Of a DNA stretch of 64,000 bases, positions 18,081-27,499 are shown piece after piece. Numbering within the stretch: position 1 is the first letter of the stretch; each line of letters begins with the position of its first letter. The notes beneath the pieces were generated by a model. It had not been told where the DNA came from and did no database searches. It saw only the letters and a program-made list of their open reading frames with translations. The stretch is taken from positions 41,459-105,458 of the forward strand of contig NZ_JALAHI010000116.1 of NCBI RefSeq assembly GCF_022711995.1, read 5' to 3'. The position numbers were made by a program, and so were the translations under genes. The stretch is from Enterococcus sp. (GTDB lineage: Bacteria; Bacillota; Bacilli; Lactobacillales; Enterococcaceae).

Positions 18081-20234
18081 CTAATCCTCTTGACCATGTG
18101 TCAGACTATAAGGATACGCTTCTGTTGCCCATGTCTTACTGCGGGGAACGATGCCGAGATTGAAACGAATCGGCGCCCCGGTAAGCAGTTCTTCATGAGT
18201 AAAGAACAAGCGGGAGTGGCTCTTTCCGTCTCGTGTCACATGATCAATAAATTGTTGCTGGGGTTGATTTGGTGTAGTTTGGATCTTGAGTTTTTTGCCA
18301 TTCGACAATGAAAGAATGGCTTCGTCAAATAAAGGCATGCCCAGCACATATTCACCGGTACCCGGCGTCACCGGATAGAAACCTAATGCGTTAAAAACGT
18401 ACCAACCAGACATACTGCCGTTATCTTCATCACCAGGATACCCTTTAGGAGAAGCATCGAAACATTGGGTCAGCAGCTGTTTGATCAAGGGCTGCGCCAT
18501 TTCCGGCTTGCCAATGTAACTAAAGAGATAAGGGTAGTGGAAACTAGGTTGATTCGAGATAGCTAATTGACCGAAATCCAATGCTGCCATTTCGCTCATC
18601 TCGTGGATTTCAAAACCATAGCCTTCGGTTGTATAGCGAGGCTCTTGGTTGCATAGATCAACCAATTTCTGTTCAAAAGTCTGTTTGCCGCCATGGGCTG
18701 CGATCAAGCCGGCAAAGTCATGGAACACGGCAAAGCTGCTTTGCCACGCACTGCCTTCTGCATAGTCACGACCCCAGCGATAAGAATCAAAATCTGCGCG
18801 AAAGTCCCCGTTTTTATCCTTTGCTCGCATAAAGCCTGTTTCGCTATCAAAGATCGCCAAGTAGTTTTTGGCTTGCTTCTGGTAATGGCTTGCTTCAGGA
18901 TCAGCAAGGGAATTGGCCACCTGAGCAATGCAAAAATCACTGTAGCAATAATCAAGGGTATGGTTGACGGATTCGTGGTATTCACTAGGAACATAGCCAT
19001 ACTTCAAGTAATCAGCGGTTCCTTGGCGACCATAATTGGGATTTTCACTCTGAACGGTGGCCGCTTTTTTCATAGCAGTTAAGAATTCCGGCATCAAGTC
19101 AAGACGTATCCCTTTGACGCAGGCATCGGCAATCACTGCATCGATCAGTGTGCCAGGCATCAGTCCTCGCTCATCTGGAGACAACCATTTCGGTAAGAAT
19201 CCGCTTTCTTTATAACTGTTCAAAAATCCTTCCAACATATCTTCAAGCTGCTCGACCGCAATCAGAGAAAAGAGGGGATAGACTGTTTTGTAGGTATCCC
19301 AAAAGCCATTATTCGTATATAGCGGTCCTGGTTTGATGGTTTTGGCTAAGGTATCGTAATGCATTTTTTGACCAGATTGATCCCACTCATAAAACGTTTG
19401 CGGGAATAAAAACAGCCGATAAAAATTGTGATAAAAAGTAGCAACTTGTTGAGGGTCGTGATGGGTGATAGCGATTCGATTCAAGTAGCCCTCCCAAGCT
19501 TGTTGAGCATTAGCCAAATAGTCAGCAGTCGTTTGATCAAGTTCACGGCTAAGATTCAAAGCAGCCTGTTGGGGGCTTAAAAAAGAAGTAGCTAAATGGA
19601 TCGTTTGCTGGTTTTTTTCTGCAAAACGAATCACGACAAAACCGTTTTCCCCAGATAAAGCACCTTCAATGGCATGCACGGCTGTTTCAAATCGTAAGCT
19701 GAAATGGAAGGTCAAATCCTTGTCTTCGCAGCCGGAATAATTGATCACTGTTCCGATGACAGTTCCTTCGTCGACTTGTTGCAGCTGATAGCGTCCGGGT
19801 AATGAGATTCCCAATCCCGGATCTGTGACAGCACCTTCCAGTTCAAGAATGGCGCCGTACATGCTAGGAACCAATGTCGTGGTGAGTTGATACCGCTGGC
19901 TTTTTACTTTCAGGTAAGCCGGATTGAAGACACTTTCTTCTGGGCGGTAGGAGCTTTGGGCATGGAAAAGAGTATTTTCCGATAATTTCCCATTGATCGG
20001 CAAAAACGTCAGATGACTAAAGTCTCCCATCCAGGGACTTGGTTGATGGGTCAGTCGAAAGCCTTGAAAGGTGCAGTCTTCCGGATGAAACCACCAGCTT
20101 CCTCGTTGGTCGCTTGTTTGAGGGGCAAAATAGTTCATGCCGAATGGAACACCTGTATAAGGGAGACAGTTGCCATGGGAAAAGCTGTATTGATTGTCGG
20201 TGCCGTGTCTGGTATCGATTTGTGTTACTTTCAT
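18081..20234 (-). CDS. Alpha-mannosidase GH92 (probably alpha-1,2)
   Basis: This 717-residue GH92 enzyme is a Ca2+-dependent exo-alpha-mannosidase; most characterised members cut alpha-1,2 (or 1,3/1,4) linkages of high-mannose N-glycans or yeast mannan. Family blocks seen: RHGTDNQYSFSHGN and GFRLTHQPSPWMGD in the N-terminal beta domain; then NNGFWDTYKTVYPL, SEYHESVNHTLDY and GDEDNGSMSGWYVFNALGFYP in the barrel. No signal peptide, so it acts inside the cell. The start at 20234 is preferred because AGGAG lies eight bases upstream; a GTG at 20243 is too close. It follows the GntR repressor gene by 21 bases in the same operon and is divergent from GH125 and GH38. Confidence 0.94.
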   Translation of the reverse strand: MKVTQIDTRHGTDNQYSFSHGNCLPYTGVPFGMNYFAPQTSDQRGSWWFHPEDCTFQGFRLTHQPSPWMGDFSHLTFLPINGKLSENTLFHAQSSYRPEESVFNPAYLKVKSQRYQLTTTLVPSMYGAILELEGAVTDPGLGISLPGRYQLQQVDEGTVIGTVINYSGCEDKDLTFHFSLRFETAVHAIEGALSGENGFVVIRFAEKNQQTIHLATSFLSPQQAALNLSRELDQTTADYLANAQQAWEGYLNRIAITHHDPQQVATFYHNFYRLFLFPQTFYEWDQSGQKMHYDTLAKTIKPGPLYTNNGFWDTYKTVYPLFSLIAVEQLEDMLEGFLNSYKESGFLPKWLSPDERGLMPGTLIDAVIADACVKGIRLDLMPEFLTAMKKAATVQSENPNYGRQGTADYLKYGYVPSEYHESVNHTLDYCYSDFCIAQVANSLADPEASHYQKQAKNYLAIFDSETGFMRAKDKNGDFRADFDSYRWGRDYAEGSAWQSSFAVFHDFAGLIAAHGGKQTFEQKLVDLCNQEPRYTTEGYGFEIHEMSEMAALDFGQLAISNQPSFHYPYLFSYIGKPEMAQPLIKQLLTQCFDASPKGYPGDEDNGSMSGWYVFNALGFYPVTPGTGEYVLGMPLFDEAILSLSNGKKLKIQTTPNQPQQQFIDHVTRDGKSHSRLFFTHEELLTGAPIRFNLGIVPRSKTWATEAYPYSLTHGQED

Positions 20235-20255
20235 CTTGTTCACTCCTTTGTTCTT

Positions 20256-21314
20256 TCAGGCAATGGTCGAATTTCTGACAACTAAAGAAACGGCTACTTT
20301 CTGATTTTCTGCATTAGCCTCCTCAAAAGGAGAGCTGGCCAAGGCGTTGGTGTCTGATTGGATCATTTGCATTAATTTTGTACCAGCCAAACGACCTAAC
20401 TCTGCAAAATCTTGTTTTACTGTGCTGAGAGGGGGATCGACTAAAGCCGCTGCTTGAATGTCGTCAAAGCCGATCACAGCAAAATCGCTAGGAATTTGAA
20501 GCCCTGCTTGTTTTAGCTGTCGCATCAATTCAATCGCCACTAGATCATTTTCACAGACAGCAGCGGTTAACTGATTTTGTTGGATGTAGGGAACCGCTGC
20601 AGGCAAAAGCGCTTGGGGATCATCCAACTTTGTTCGAAAGGGCGCCTGCTGACTTTTCAATTGATCCACGTAGCCTAGATAACGCTGGCGGACAGATTGG
20701 GGATGGTGGCCTTCGCCAAAAATATACCCGATCCGCTGATGGCCTTGTGCTAAAAGATGCGCTGTCGCTAACTGTCCCCCTTCAAAGTTGTCTGCCAAAA
20801 CGGCTGGAAAAGAAAATTCGTGTAACGCTTTATCAAGTGTCACAACAGGAAAGCCGTGTGATGCTAACTCGAAAAGAAGATCATAATTTGAATTTGTATT
20901 GCTGGCGTAGTAGATCATCCCATCAAATTCTTCTGACAATGCTTCTGCTGTCGTTTGTTCAAGATAGTCAACCGGTGTCAGCATTAATTCAAAACCTTCT
21001 TCCTGCATGACCGGATAGATTCCTTCCGTAAAATTGCCGAGGGAAAGGTCATTGGCAAAGGGCAAAATAAACAGCACTTTTCCTTTTGATTGCGGCTGAA
21101 TGGGGCGTCGAACAAAACTGCCGCTTCCTTGAATACGATAGATCAGCTGATTTTGTTCCAATTCAGTCAACGCTCGTTTAGAAGTGATGCGGCTGACTTG
21201 GTATTTCTCTGATAATTCTTTTTCAGTAGGAACGCGGCTTTCTGGTGGCAGCTCGCCGCTTTGGATTTGCGCATACAACTCGTGATAAATTTTTTTGTAC
21301 AACGGCTCTTTCAT
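20256..21314 (-). CDS. GntR/LacI-type repressor of the mannosidase genes
   Basis: This 352-residue regulator has an N-terminal GntR winged helix (residues 1-70: PTEKELSEKYQVSRITSKRAL, RIQGSGSFV). A LacI-type periplasmic-binding-like sensor domain follows (QRIGYIFGEG, IGFDDIQAAALVDPPLSTVKQD), as in AraR. It would bind a mono- or disaccharide, plausibly a mannose derivative. The start was placed at 21314, after AAGGGG; an upstream in-frame ATG at 21341 lies inside an operator-like palindrome. Two identical 10-bp palindromes flank the divergent promoter region, one just upstream of this gene and one upstream of GH125. It therefore probably represses both operons. Confidence 0.9.
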   Translation of the reverse strand: MKEPLYKKIYHELYAQIQSGELPPESRVPTEKELSEKYQVSRITSKRALTELEQNQLIYRIQGSGSFVRRPIQPQSKGKVLFILPFANDLSLGNFTEGIYPVMQEEGFELMLTPVDYLEQTTAEALSEEFDGMIYYASNTNSNYDLLFELASHGFPVVTLDKALHEFSFPAVLADNFEGGQLATAHLLAQGHQRIGYIFGEGHHPQSVRQRYLGYVDQLKSQQAPFRTKLDDPQALLPAAVPYIQQNQLTAAVCENDLVAIELMRQLKQAGLQIPSDFAVIGFDDIQAAALVDPPLSTVKQDFAELGRLAGTKLMQMIQSDTNALASSPFEEANAENQKVAVSLVVRNSTIA

Positions 21315-21330
21315 GAGTAAAACCCCTTTT

Positions 21331-21340
21331 TGATATATCA
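21331..21340. promoter_or_regulatory. Candidate GntR operator 1
   Basis: The perfect palindrome TGATATATCA lies 17 bases upstream of the GntR start. It is repeated exactly at 21440-21449. Confidence 0.7.
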
Positions 21341-21398
21341 TATTTTCAGAATAGCATATTCCAACAAAATTGAAAATAGAGTTTTAACAAAATCTTAC

Positions 21399-21427
21399 TA
21401 GACAATCTCAAGAAATATCGTTATACT
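21399..21427 (+). promoter_or_regulatory. Promoter of the GH125-GH38-ROK operon
   Basis: TAGACA (21399-21404) and TATACT (21422-21427) are separated by 17 bases. The second palindrome lies about 13 bases downstream, at the expected transcript start. Confidence 0.75.
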
Positions 21428-21439
21428 GAGTCCGTGAAA

Positions 21440-21449
21440 TGATATATCA
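21440..21449. promoter_or_regulatory. Candidate GntR operator 2
   Basis: A second exact copy of TGATATATCA lies just downstream of the -10 box of the GH125 operon. That position suits repression by blocking early transcription. Confidence 0.7.
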
Positions 21450-21468
21450 AATTTAGGATGGTGACCAA

Positions 21469-22758
21469 ATGGCTTATCAAGAAATACCAAATTCAGTTGC
21501 GACATTCATGCAGGAAATAACCGAACGTTGTGGAAATGAACATGCGGACTGGGCAAAAAACTTTAACGCTGCCTTTGCCAACACATTGTTGACGACGGTC
21601 AAACGCCACGAAGACGGCACAACATTTCTGCTGACGGGAGACATTCCAGCGATGTGGTTGCGAGATTCCACCGCACAGGTACGGCCTTATTTAGTAATTG
21701 CCAAAGAAGATGAAGAATTAGCAGCGATGATCAGTGGGTTAGTCAAGAAGCAATTCTTTTATATTACTATCGATCCTTATGCCAATGCCTTTAATGAAGC
21801 GGCAAATGGCGCCGGCCATCAAAGCGATTTGACCGAGATGAATGACTGGATCTGGGAACGAAAATATGAAATCGATTCTTTGTGTTACCCCATTCAATTG
21901 GCGTATCTGTTGTATAAGAATACTGGCAGAACAGATCAGTTTAATGATGATTTTGTGAGCGGTATCAAAAAAGCCCTTCATGTGTTTGCTACGGAACAAA
22001 ATCATCAAGAATCGCCTTATCGCTTTGAAAGAGAAACCTGGCGGAAAGAAGATACCTTGATCAATGACGGGAAAGGAGCACCTGTTGCGCCTACTGGTAT
22101 GACCTGGTCAGGATTTCGTCCCAGTGATGATGCCTGTACCTATGGTTATCTAGTGCCTTCGAATATGTTTGCGGTAGTGGTCTTAGGCTACATTGCTGAA
22201 ATTTTCAGTTCTATCTTGGATGAACCAGAGATCGTGGCCCAAGCAAAACAGCTCCAATCAGAGATCCAATCAGGGATCGATGCGTTTGGCAAAACCACCA
22301 ATCAAGCGGGTCAAACAATCTATGCCTATGAAGTCGATGGTCAAGGCAATGCCACTGTGATGGATGATAGTAATGTGCCCAATTTGATTGCCGCTCCTTA
22401 CTTAGGCTATGGATCAGATCAAGATGAAACTTATTTAGCCACACGCAAAACGTTGCTTAGTTCCGAAAATCCTTACTTCTATGAAGGAAAATATGCGAAG
22501 GGAATCGGAAGCTCCCATACACCAGAAAACTACGTTTGGCCGATTGCAATGGCAATGGAAGGCATGACGACACCGGATAAGGCGGAGAAAGAACGGATTC
22601 TTAATCAATTGGTCGCAACCGATGCTGGCACCCATTTGATGCATGAAGGATTCGATGTAGATGATCCGACGAAATATACCCGGGAATGGTTCTCATGGGC
22701 CAATATGATGTTTTGTGAGCTAGTCATGGATTACTTTGATATTCGAGTGGAAAAATAA
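21469..22758 (+). CDS. Exo-alpha-1,6-mannosidase GH125
   Basis: This 429-residue member of GH125 (formerly DUF1237) is an inverting, metal-independent alpha-1,6-mannosidase, (alpha/alpha)6-barrel fold. Family blocks seen: GDIPAMWLRDSTAQVRPYL near residue 55, DEEL-type helix repeats, FRPSDDACTYGYLVPSNMF near residue 215, and NYVWPIAMAMEG near residue 350. In pneumococcus the homologue trims alpha-1,6-mannose from N-glycan cores. No signal peptide. It is the first gene of a three-gene operon with GH38 and a ROK kinase, behind a promoter with a GntR operator. Length is normal for the family. Confidence 0.93.
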   Translation: MAYQEIPNSVATFMQEITERCGNEHADWAKNFNAAFANTLLTTVKRHEDGTTFLLTGDIPAMWLRDSTAQVRPYLVIAKEDEELAAMISGLVKKQFFYITIDPYANAFNEAANGAGHQSDLTEMNDWIWERKYEIDSLCYPIQLAYLLYKNTGRTDQFNDDFVSGIKKALHVFATEQNHQESPYRFERETWRKEDTLINDGKGAPVAPTGMTWSGFRPSDDACTYGYLVPSNMFAVVVLGYIAEIFSSILDEPEIVAQAKQLQSEIQSGIDAFGKTTNQAGQTIYAYEVDGQGNATVMDDSNVPNLIAAPYLGYGSDQDETYLATRKTLLSSENPYFYEGKYAKGIGSSHTPENYVWPIAMAMEGMTTPDKAEKERILNQLVATDAGTHLMHEGFDVDDPTKYTREWFSWANMMFCELVMDYFDIRVEK

Positions 22759-22790
22759 GCATCTCCGGCAAAAACGAGAGGAGTAAGACA

Positions 22791-25475
22791 ATGAAAAAAC
22801 AAATTTATATCGTATCTCATAGTCATTGGGATCGTGAGTGGTATATGCCTTATGAACAGCACCATATGCGTTTGATTGAATTGATGGATGATTTATTGGA
22901 ATTGTTTGAGAAAGATCCTGAGTTCCACAGTTTTCACTTAGATGGTCAGACCATCATTCTAGATGACTATTTGGAAGTTCGTCCGGAAAAGCGGGCAGCG
23001 GTCAAACGAGCAATCGATCAAGGGAAATTACAAATTGGTCCTTTTTATATTCTTCAAGATGACTTCTTGATTAGTTCAGAGTCCAATACTCGCAATATGT
23101 TGATTGGGATGGCTGAAAGCAAAAAATGGGGAACGCCTGTTATGCTGGGCTATTTCCCAGATACCTTCGGGAATATGGGACAAACACCGCAAATGATGAA
23201 ACAAGCCAACTTGCATAGTGCCGCTTTTGGCCGTGGGGTTAAGCCGATTGGGTTTGATAACGAAGTCTTACCGGATGATCAATTTACCTCCCAATACTCA
23301 GAGATGAATTGGCGAGGTCCAGATGGCAGCGAGATCTTTGGCTTACTCTTTGCTAACTGGTATTCCAATGGCAATGAGATTCCGGTTGATCGGGAAGAAG
23401 CACGCCAGTTTTGGACCCAAAAATTGCAGGATGTTGAGAAATTTGGTTCGACAAATCATTATTTGATGATGAATGGTGTCGATCATCAGCCTGTTCAAAA
23501 AAATATCAGTGAAGCGATTCGCTTAGCCAATGAATTGTTTCCTGATTATGAATTCAAACATGCGGGGTTCACGGAGTATCTGGCAGCAGTTCAAGGGGAT
23601 TTGCCAGCAGACCTAGGCACCGTCAATGGTGAATTAACAAGTCAAGAGACAGATGGCTGGTATACGTTAGCCAATACGGCTTCTTCGCGGGTTTATTTGA
23701 AACAATGGAACACACGGGTCTCACGACAATTAGAAAATGTGGCAGAGCCATTGGCAACAATGGCGTATGAGGTAACGAAGAAGTATCCTCATGATGTGTT
23801 GGATCACGCATGGAAACTGTTGATGCAAAATCATCCTCATGATAGTATTTGTGGCTGTTCGGTGGACGAAGTGCATCGGGAGATGATGCCGCGGTTTGAA
23901 AAAGCCAATGAAATCGGCAAGTATGTCGCTGATGAAGCAGTAGCACAGTTGCTAAATGCTATTGATACTTCCGCTTTTCCCAAAGAGAGTCGCCCATTTG
24001 TAGTCTTTAATACCACAGGGACACTACGCTCAGGAATCGTTGAAGTGGAAGTAGAGTTAAGCCGGAAAACATTCCGAGAAGGACTTCCAAGTCGTTTGTA
24101 TCATGAGTTACAGGAACAGCCTAAAGGTTTCTACCAAATCATTGATTCTGAAGGGAATATCCTGCCGGCAACAATCAGCGAAGAAGAAGTGCTGTTTGAT
24201 TATGAGTTACCGAAAGATGCTTTCCGGATTCCGTTTATGAAGCGCTTTGTCAATGTGCAAATCCAAGTGGACCAAATGCCGGAATTTTCATGGCAAACCT
24301 TTGCACTGATCGAGGCTGACGAGCCACAAGTAGCAGCTGCGACAGAAAAAATCGTTTCAGCAGATGGGCGTGTGTTAGAAAACGCGTTTGTCAAAGCAAC
24401 CATCACTTCAGATGGCAGTCTGACCATCAAAGAAAAAGCAACCGGCAAAGAATTAAAGGATTTATTGGTTTTTGAAAATGTTGGCGATATTGGCAATGAG
24501 TATATTTTCAAACAACCAGAAGGGGATCGCGCCATTTACTCAACAGCTTTCCCTCATCAAATTGAGGTCGTCGCAAATTCGGCACTTTATGGTGTCGTTA
24601 AAGTGACACAGATGATGCAAATTCCAGTATCTGCGGATGAGCAATTACTTGAAGAACAAAAAGCAGTCGTCGATTTCCGTTTCCGTAAAGCACAGCGGGC
24701 ACAACAAACAGTGCCGTTTACCTTGGAAACAGAAATTCGCTTGGACTGCAACAGTAAACGCATCAGTTTTAAAACGACAGTGGATAACCAAAGCAAAGAC
24801 CACCGATTACGGGCGCTTTTCCCTACGGGTATCCATACAGATCAACATGAAGCCGATAGTATCTACGAAGCCGTTAGAAGACCAAACCAAGTCTCTAGCC
24901 ATTGGCAAAATCCGACAAATCCGCAGCATCAACACGCATTTGTTAATTTGCATGAGGAAGATTTCGGCGTTACCGTTTCTAATACTGGGTTAAATGAATA
25001 CGAGATCGTAGAAGACAAAATTTGTTTGACATTGTTACGATGCACAGGAGAACTTGGGGATTGGGGCTATTTCCCAACACCAGAAGCACAATGTATCGGT
25101 AAGCATACCTTTGAGTACGGCATTGAACTCCATGGTCAAGCCCATCAACGTTACGAAACTTATCGTCAAGCACAAGCGGCTCAAGTACCTTGGATCGCTC
25201 GGCAAACAGCGATCCATTCGGGTCAACTAGAAAAGCAGACACAATTCGTGGAAGCACAGGGTGAATCAGTGGCGGTCACGGCTCTTAAACGTCGGCGTCA
25301 AGATGATTTGCTCGTTCTAAGAGGGTACAATCTTGCCGATACCGCAACGCCGTTTGTCGTGAAAAAAGAGAAAACGGATCGCTGCCTGCTTAATTTGTTG
25401 GAAGAAGAACAGCCGCAATCAGTTGAAGACACACTGGCTGCTTATGAAATTTGGACGATCGGTTTGAAGGAGTGA
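22791..25475 (+). CDS. Alpha-mannosidase GH38
   Basis: This 894-residue cytoplasmic retaining alpha-mannosidase depends on zinc. Motifs: SHSHWDREW at the N terminus, with zinc ligands His12 and Asp14; YFPDTFGNMGQTPQM with nucleophile Asp124; and NHPHDSICGCSVDEVHREM around residue 350 with the third histidine block. A long beta-sandwich C-terminal half follows, as in bacterial MngB-like and pneumococcal GH38 enzymes, which favour alpha-1,3-mannose. It follows GH125 by 32 bases with AGAGGAGTAAGACA as ribosome site. It would cooperate with GH92 and GH125 to reduce imported mannose-rich glycans to mannose. Confidence 0.95.
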   Translation: MKKQIYIVSHSHWDREWYMPYEQHHMRLIELMDDLLELFEKDPEFHSFHLDGQTIILDDYLEVRPEKRAAVKRAIDQGKLQIGPFYILQDDFLISSESNTRNMLIGMAESKKWGTPVMLGYFPDTFGNMGQTPQMMKQANLHSAAFGRGVKPIGFDNEVLPDDQFTSQYSEMNWRGPDGSEIFGLLFANWYSNGNEIPVDREEARQFWTQKLQDVEKFGSTNHYLMMNGVDHQPVQKNISEAIRLANELFPDYEFKHAGFTEYLAAVQGDLPADLGTVNGELTSQETDGWYTLANTASSRVYLKQWNTRVSRQLENVAEPLATMAYEVTKKYPHDVLDHAWKLLMQNHPHDSICGCSVDEVHREMMPRFEKANEIGKYVADEAVAQLLNAIDTSAFPKESRPFVVFNTTGTLRSGIVEVEVELSRKTFREGLPSRLYHELQEQPKGFYQIIDSEGNILPATISEEEVLFDYELPKDAFRIPFMKRFVNVQIQVDQMPEFSWQTFALIEADEPQVAAATEKIVSADGRVLENAFVKATITSDGSLTIKEKATGKELKDLLVFENVGDIGNEYIFKQPEGDRAIYSTAFPHQIEVVANSALYGVVKVTQMMQIPVSADEQLLEEQKAVVDFRFRKAQRAQQTVPFTLETEIRLDCNSKRISFKTTVDNQSKDHRLRALFPTGIHTDQHEADSIYEAVRRPNQVSSHWQNPTNPQHQHAFVNLHEEDFGVTVSNTGLNEYEIVEDKICLTLLRCTGELGDWGYFPTPEAQCIGKHTFEYGIELHGQAHQRYETYRQAQAAQVPWIARQTAIHSGQLEKQTQFVEAQGESVAVTALKRRRQDDLLVLRGYNLADTATPFVVKKEKTDRCLLNLLEEEQPQSVEDTLAAYEIWTIGLKE

Positions 25476-25480
25476 GAAAG

Positions 25481-26350
25481 ATGTTGTATGGTGCAATTGA
25501 GGCCGGTGGAACAAAAATGAACTGTGCGGTCGCGGATGAAGAGACCATCATTGATGAATGTTCGCTACCGACGACGACACCAGAGGAAACACTGGCTGCT
25601 ATTTTTGCTTTTTTTGATCAGTACACCTTAGCTTCCTTAGGGGTAGGCTCCTTTGGCCCGATCGGGATCAATCCGCAACAGGAAACCTATGGCAAAATCT
25701 TAGCAACTCCTAAAAAAGGCTGGCAGCAGTTTGATTTTTTAGGGACGTTGAAAAAACGCTACCCTGACACTTGTTTGGCTTGGACGACAGATGTCAATGC
25801 GGCAGCTTTTGGGGAACTGAAACAAGGAGCGGCACAAGGAATGCGCAGTTGTGTCTATCTGACTATTGGTACTGGTATTGGAGCGGGAATCGTGAGCAAT
25901 GAGGAAATCTTCCAAGGCGCAGGACATCCGGAAGTGGGACACACATTTGTGAAACGGCATCCGCAAGATGATTATGCCGGCACCTGCCCCTATCACGGGG
26001 ATTGTCTGGAAGGGCTAGCAGCTGGTCCCTCACTGGAAGCACGGACAGGCATTAAAGGTCAGGATTTGCCGAAAGAGCATGAAATTTGGGATTTACAAGC
26101 TTTTTATATTGGGCAAGCGCTTGTGAATATTACTTTGACAGTTGCCCCTGATCGAATCATTTTAGGCGGCGGTGTCATGAATCAGCCGCATCTGTTAAAG
26201 AAGATCCAAGAGCAGTTTATTGAACAAATGGCCGGCTATATGGAAACACCGCCAGCCTCGGAGTACATCGTTGCTTGGGGACTGCCGAACAAAAGCGGTA
26301 TTATTGGCAGTCTGTTATTAGGAAAAGCAGCCTACCAAGAAAATCAATAG
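25481..26350 (+). CDS. ROK-family sugar kinase (mannose/fructose kinase)
   Basis: This 289-residue ROK kinase shows the N-terminal ATP motif AIEAGGTKMNCAVAD, YLTIGTGIGAGIV with the sugar-contact region, and GHPEVGHTF followed by a zinc site of the form H...CPYHGDCLEGLAAGP. This CxxHxxC pattern is typical of Firmicute fructokinase/mannokinase ROK enzymes (ScrK, GmuE). In this operon the most likely job is phosphorylating the mannose released by GH125, GH38 and GH92 to mannose-6-phosphate for glycolysis. The start at 25481 overlaps nothing; GGAGTGAGAAAG precedes it, just after the GH38 stop. Confidence 0.92.
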   Translation: MLYGAIEAGGTKMNCAVADEETIIDECSLPTTTPEETLAAIFAFFDQYTLASLGVGSFGPIGINPQQETYGKILATPKKGWQQFDFLGTLKKRYPDTCLAWTTDVNAAAFGELKQGAAQGMRSCVYLTIGTGIGAGIVSNEEIFQGAGHPEVGHTFVKRHPQDDYAGTCPYHGDCLEGLAAGPSLEARTGIKGQDLPKEHEIWDLQAFYIGQALVNITLTVAPDRIILGGGVMNQPHLLKKIQEQFIEQMAGYMETPPASEYIVAWGLPNKSGIIGSLLLGKAAYQENQ

Positions 26351-26355
26351 AGAGG

Positions 26356-26387
26356 ACAAGCAGCAATGATTTGCTGCTTGTTTTTTT
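26356..26387 (+). terminator. Terminator of the GH125-GH38-ROK operon
   Basis: ACAAGCAGCAA (26356-26366) pairs perfectly with TTGCTGCTTGT (26371-26381) around a 4-base loop, followed by seven T. Confidence 0.93.
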
Positions 26388-26504
26388 GTGAAGAAAAATC
26401 GCTTTTTGATCGATTTTGATCGATGAAGAAAATCATACAAAAAATAATAGCAGAGACAAAATCTTTAATTTGTTTCTTTTTACCTTTAGTTTGTTCCTTA
26501 AATA

Positions 26505-26532
26505 TTCACAATGAAAGCGTTATTCTTATAAC
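26505..26532 (+). promoter_or_regulatory. Promoter of the ABC importer operon with cre-like site
   Basis: TTCACA (26505-26510) and TATAAC (26527-26532) are 16 bases apart. The spacer holds TGAAAGCGTTATTC at 26512-26525, close to the catabolite-responsive element consensus with two mismatches. This suggests CcpA repression when glucose is present. Upstream, TTTTGATCGA is repeated in tandem at about 26404-26423. Confidence 0.5.
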
Positions 26533-26550
26533 AGAAGGAGTTGATCAAAT

Positions 26551-27486
26551 GTGAAGAAAAAGGGATTTTGGAAAAATGTGTGGCAATATAAAGCACTTAT
26601 CTTAATGGCACTTCCTGGTGTCATTTGGTTCATCTTTTTTTTCTATATTCCAGTATTTGTCAATGTCGTTGCATTCAAAGATTTTCGTCTTTCACCAGAC
26701 GGATTTTTTGCCAGTCTGCAACAGAGCCCGTGGGTCGGGTTTGATAATTTTAAATTTTTATTTGCATCAAATGATGCGTGGCTGATCACTAGAAATACAT
26801 TGCTTTACAACATCGTGTTTCTAGCATTCAATCTATTTTTTGCCATCGCATTTGCCATCGTAATGAGCGAATTACGGAACAAGCGATTGGTCAAAGTGTA
26901 TCACACCATGTCATTGCTGCCTTATTTTCTTTCATGGGTAGTCATTTCCTATTTTGTCTATGCCTTTTTGAGTCCAGACAAAGGAATCATCAATCAATGG
27001 ATCACCAATGCTGGCGGTGAAGGGATCAACTGGTATGCCGATCCGAAATGGTGGCCATTCATCTTTGTCTTCATGAATGTTTGGAAGAGCTTGGGTTACA
27101 ACAGCATCATTTATTACGCCTCAGTGATGGGGATCGATCAAACCTATTATGAAGCAGCGATGGTGGATGGTGCCAATAAATGGCAGCAAATCAAAAATGT
27201 CACACTGCCGCAGCTGATTCCAATGATTTCCGTCTTATTGATTTTAAACATCGGCGGGATCTTCCGAGCCGACTTCGGGCTGTTTTACCAAGTTCCTCGT
27301 AACTCAGGGGCATTGTATCAAGTGTCTTCCGTACTAGATACTTACATCTATAACGGCTTGACGGCCACAGGTGACTTTGGCATGACTGCTGCCGCTGGCC
27401 TGTATCAATCCGTAGTGGGTATGTGCTTGCTCTTAGCTGCCAACTTAGTGGTACGGAAATTAGAACCAGATTCAGCATTATTCTAA
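26551..27486 (+). CDS. ABC transporter permease 1 (LplB/NgtP1-like)
   Basis: This 311-residue polytopic permease has six predicted membrane segments and the conserved cytoplasmic loop EAAMVDGANKWQQIKNVTLP, the EAA motif that docks the ATPase. It belongs to the LplB/YteP group used by importers of complex oligosaccharides. Start: GTG at 26551, preceded by AGAAGGAG ten bases upstream; a nearby ATG is followed at once by a stop in its own frame. No ATPase gene occurs in the cluster, so a shared MsmK-type ATPase elsewhere must energise it, as is common for these systems. Confidence 0.92.
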   Translation: MKKKGFWKNVWQYKALILMALPGVIWFIFFFYIPVFVNVVAFKDFRLSPDGFFASLQQSPWVGFDNFKFLFASNDAWLITRNTLLYNIVFLAFNLFFAIAFAIVMSELRNKRLVKVYHTMSLLPYFLSWVVISYFVYAFLSPDKGIINQWITNAGGEGINWYADPKWWPFIFVFMNVWKSLGYNSIIYYASVMGIDQTYYEAAMVDGANKWQQIKNVTLPQLIPMISVLLILNIGGIFRADFGLFYQVPRNSGALYQVSSVLDTYIYNGLTATGDFGMTAAAGLYQSVVGMCLLLAANLVVRKLEPDSALF

Positions 27487-27499
27487 GGAGGATGGACGA

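Noticed and set aside
18693..19082. 129-codon plus-strand frame inside GH92
   Set aside because: Antisense to a well-conserved glycosidase, without ribosome site.
20630..21010. 126-codon plus-strand frame inside the GntR repressor gene
   Set aside because: Shadow of the regulator; no start signals.
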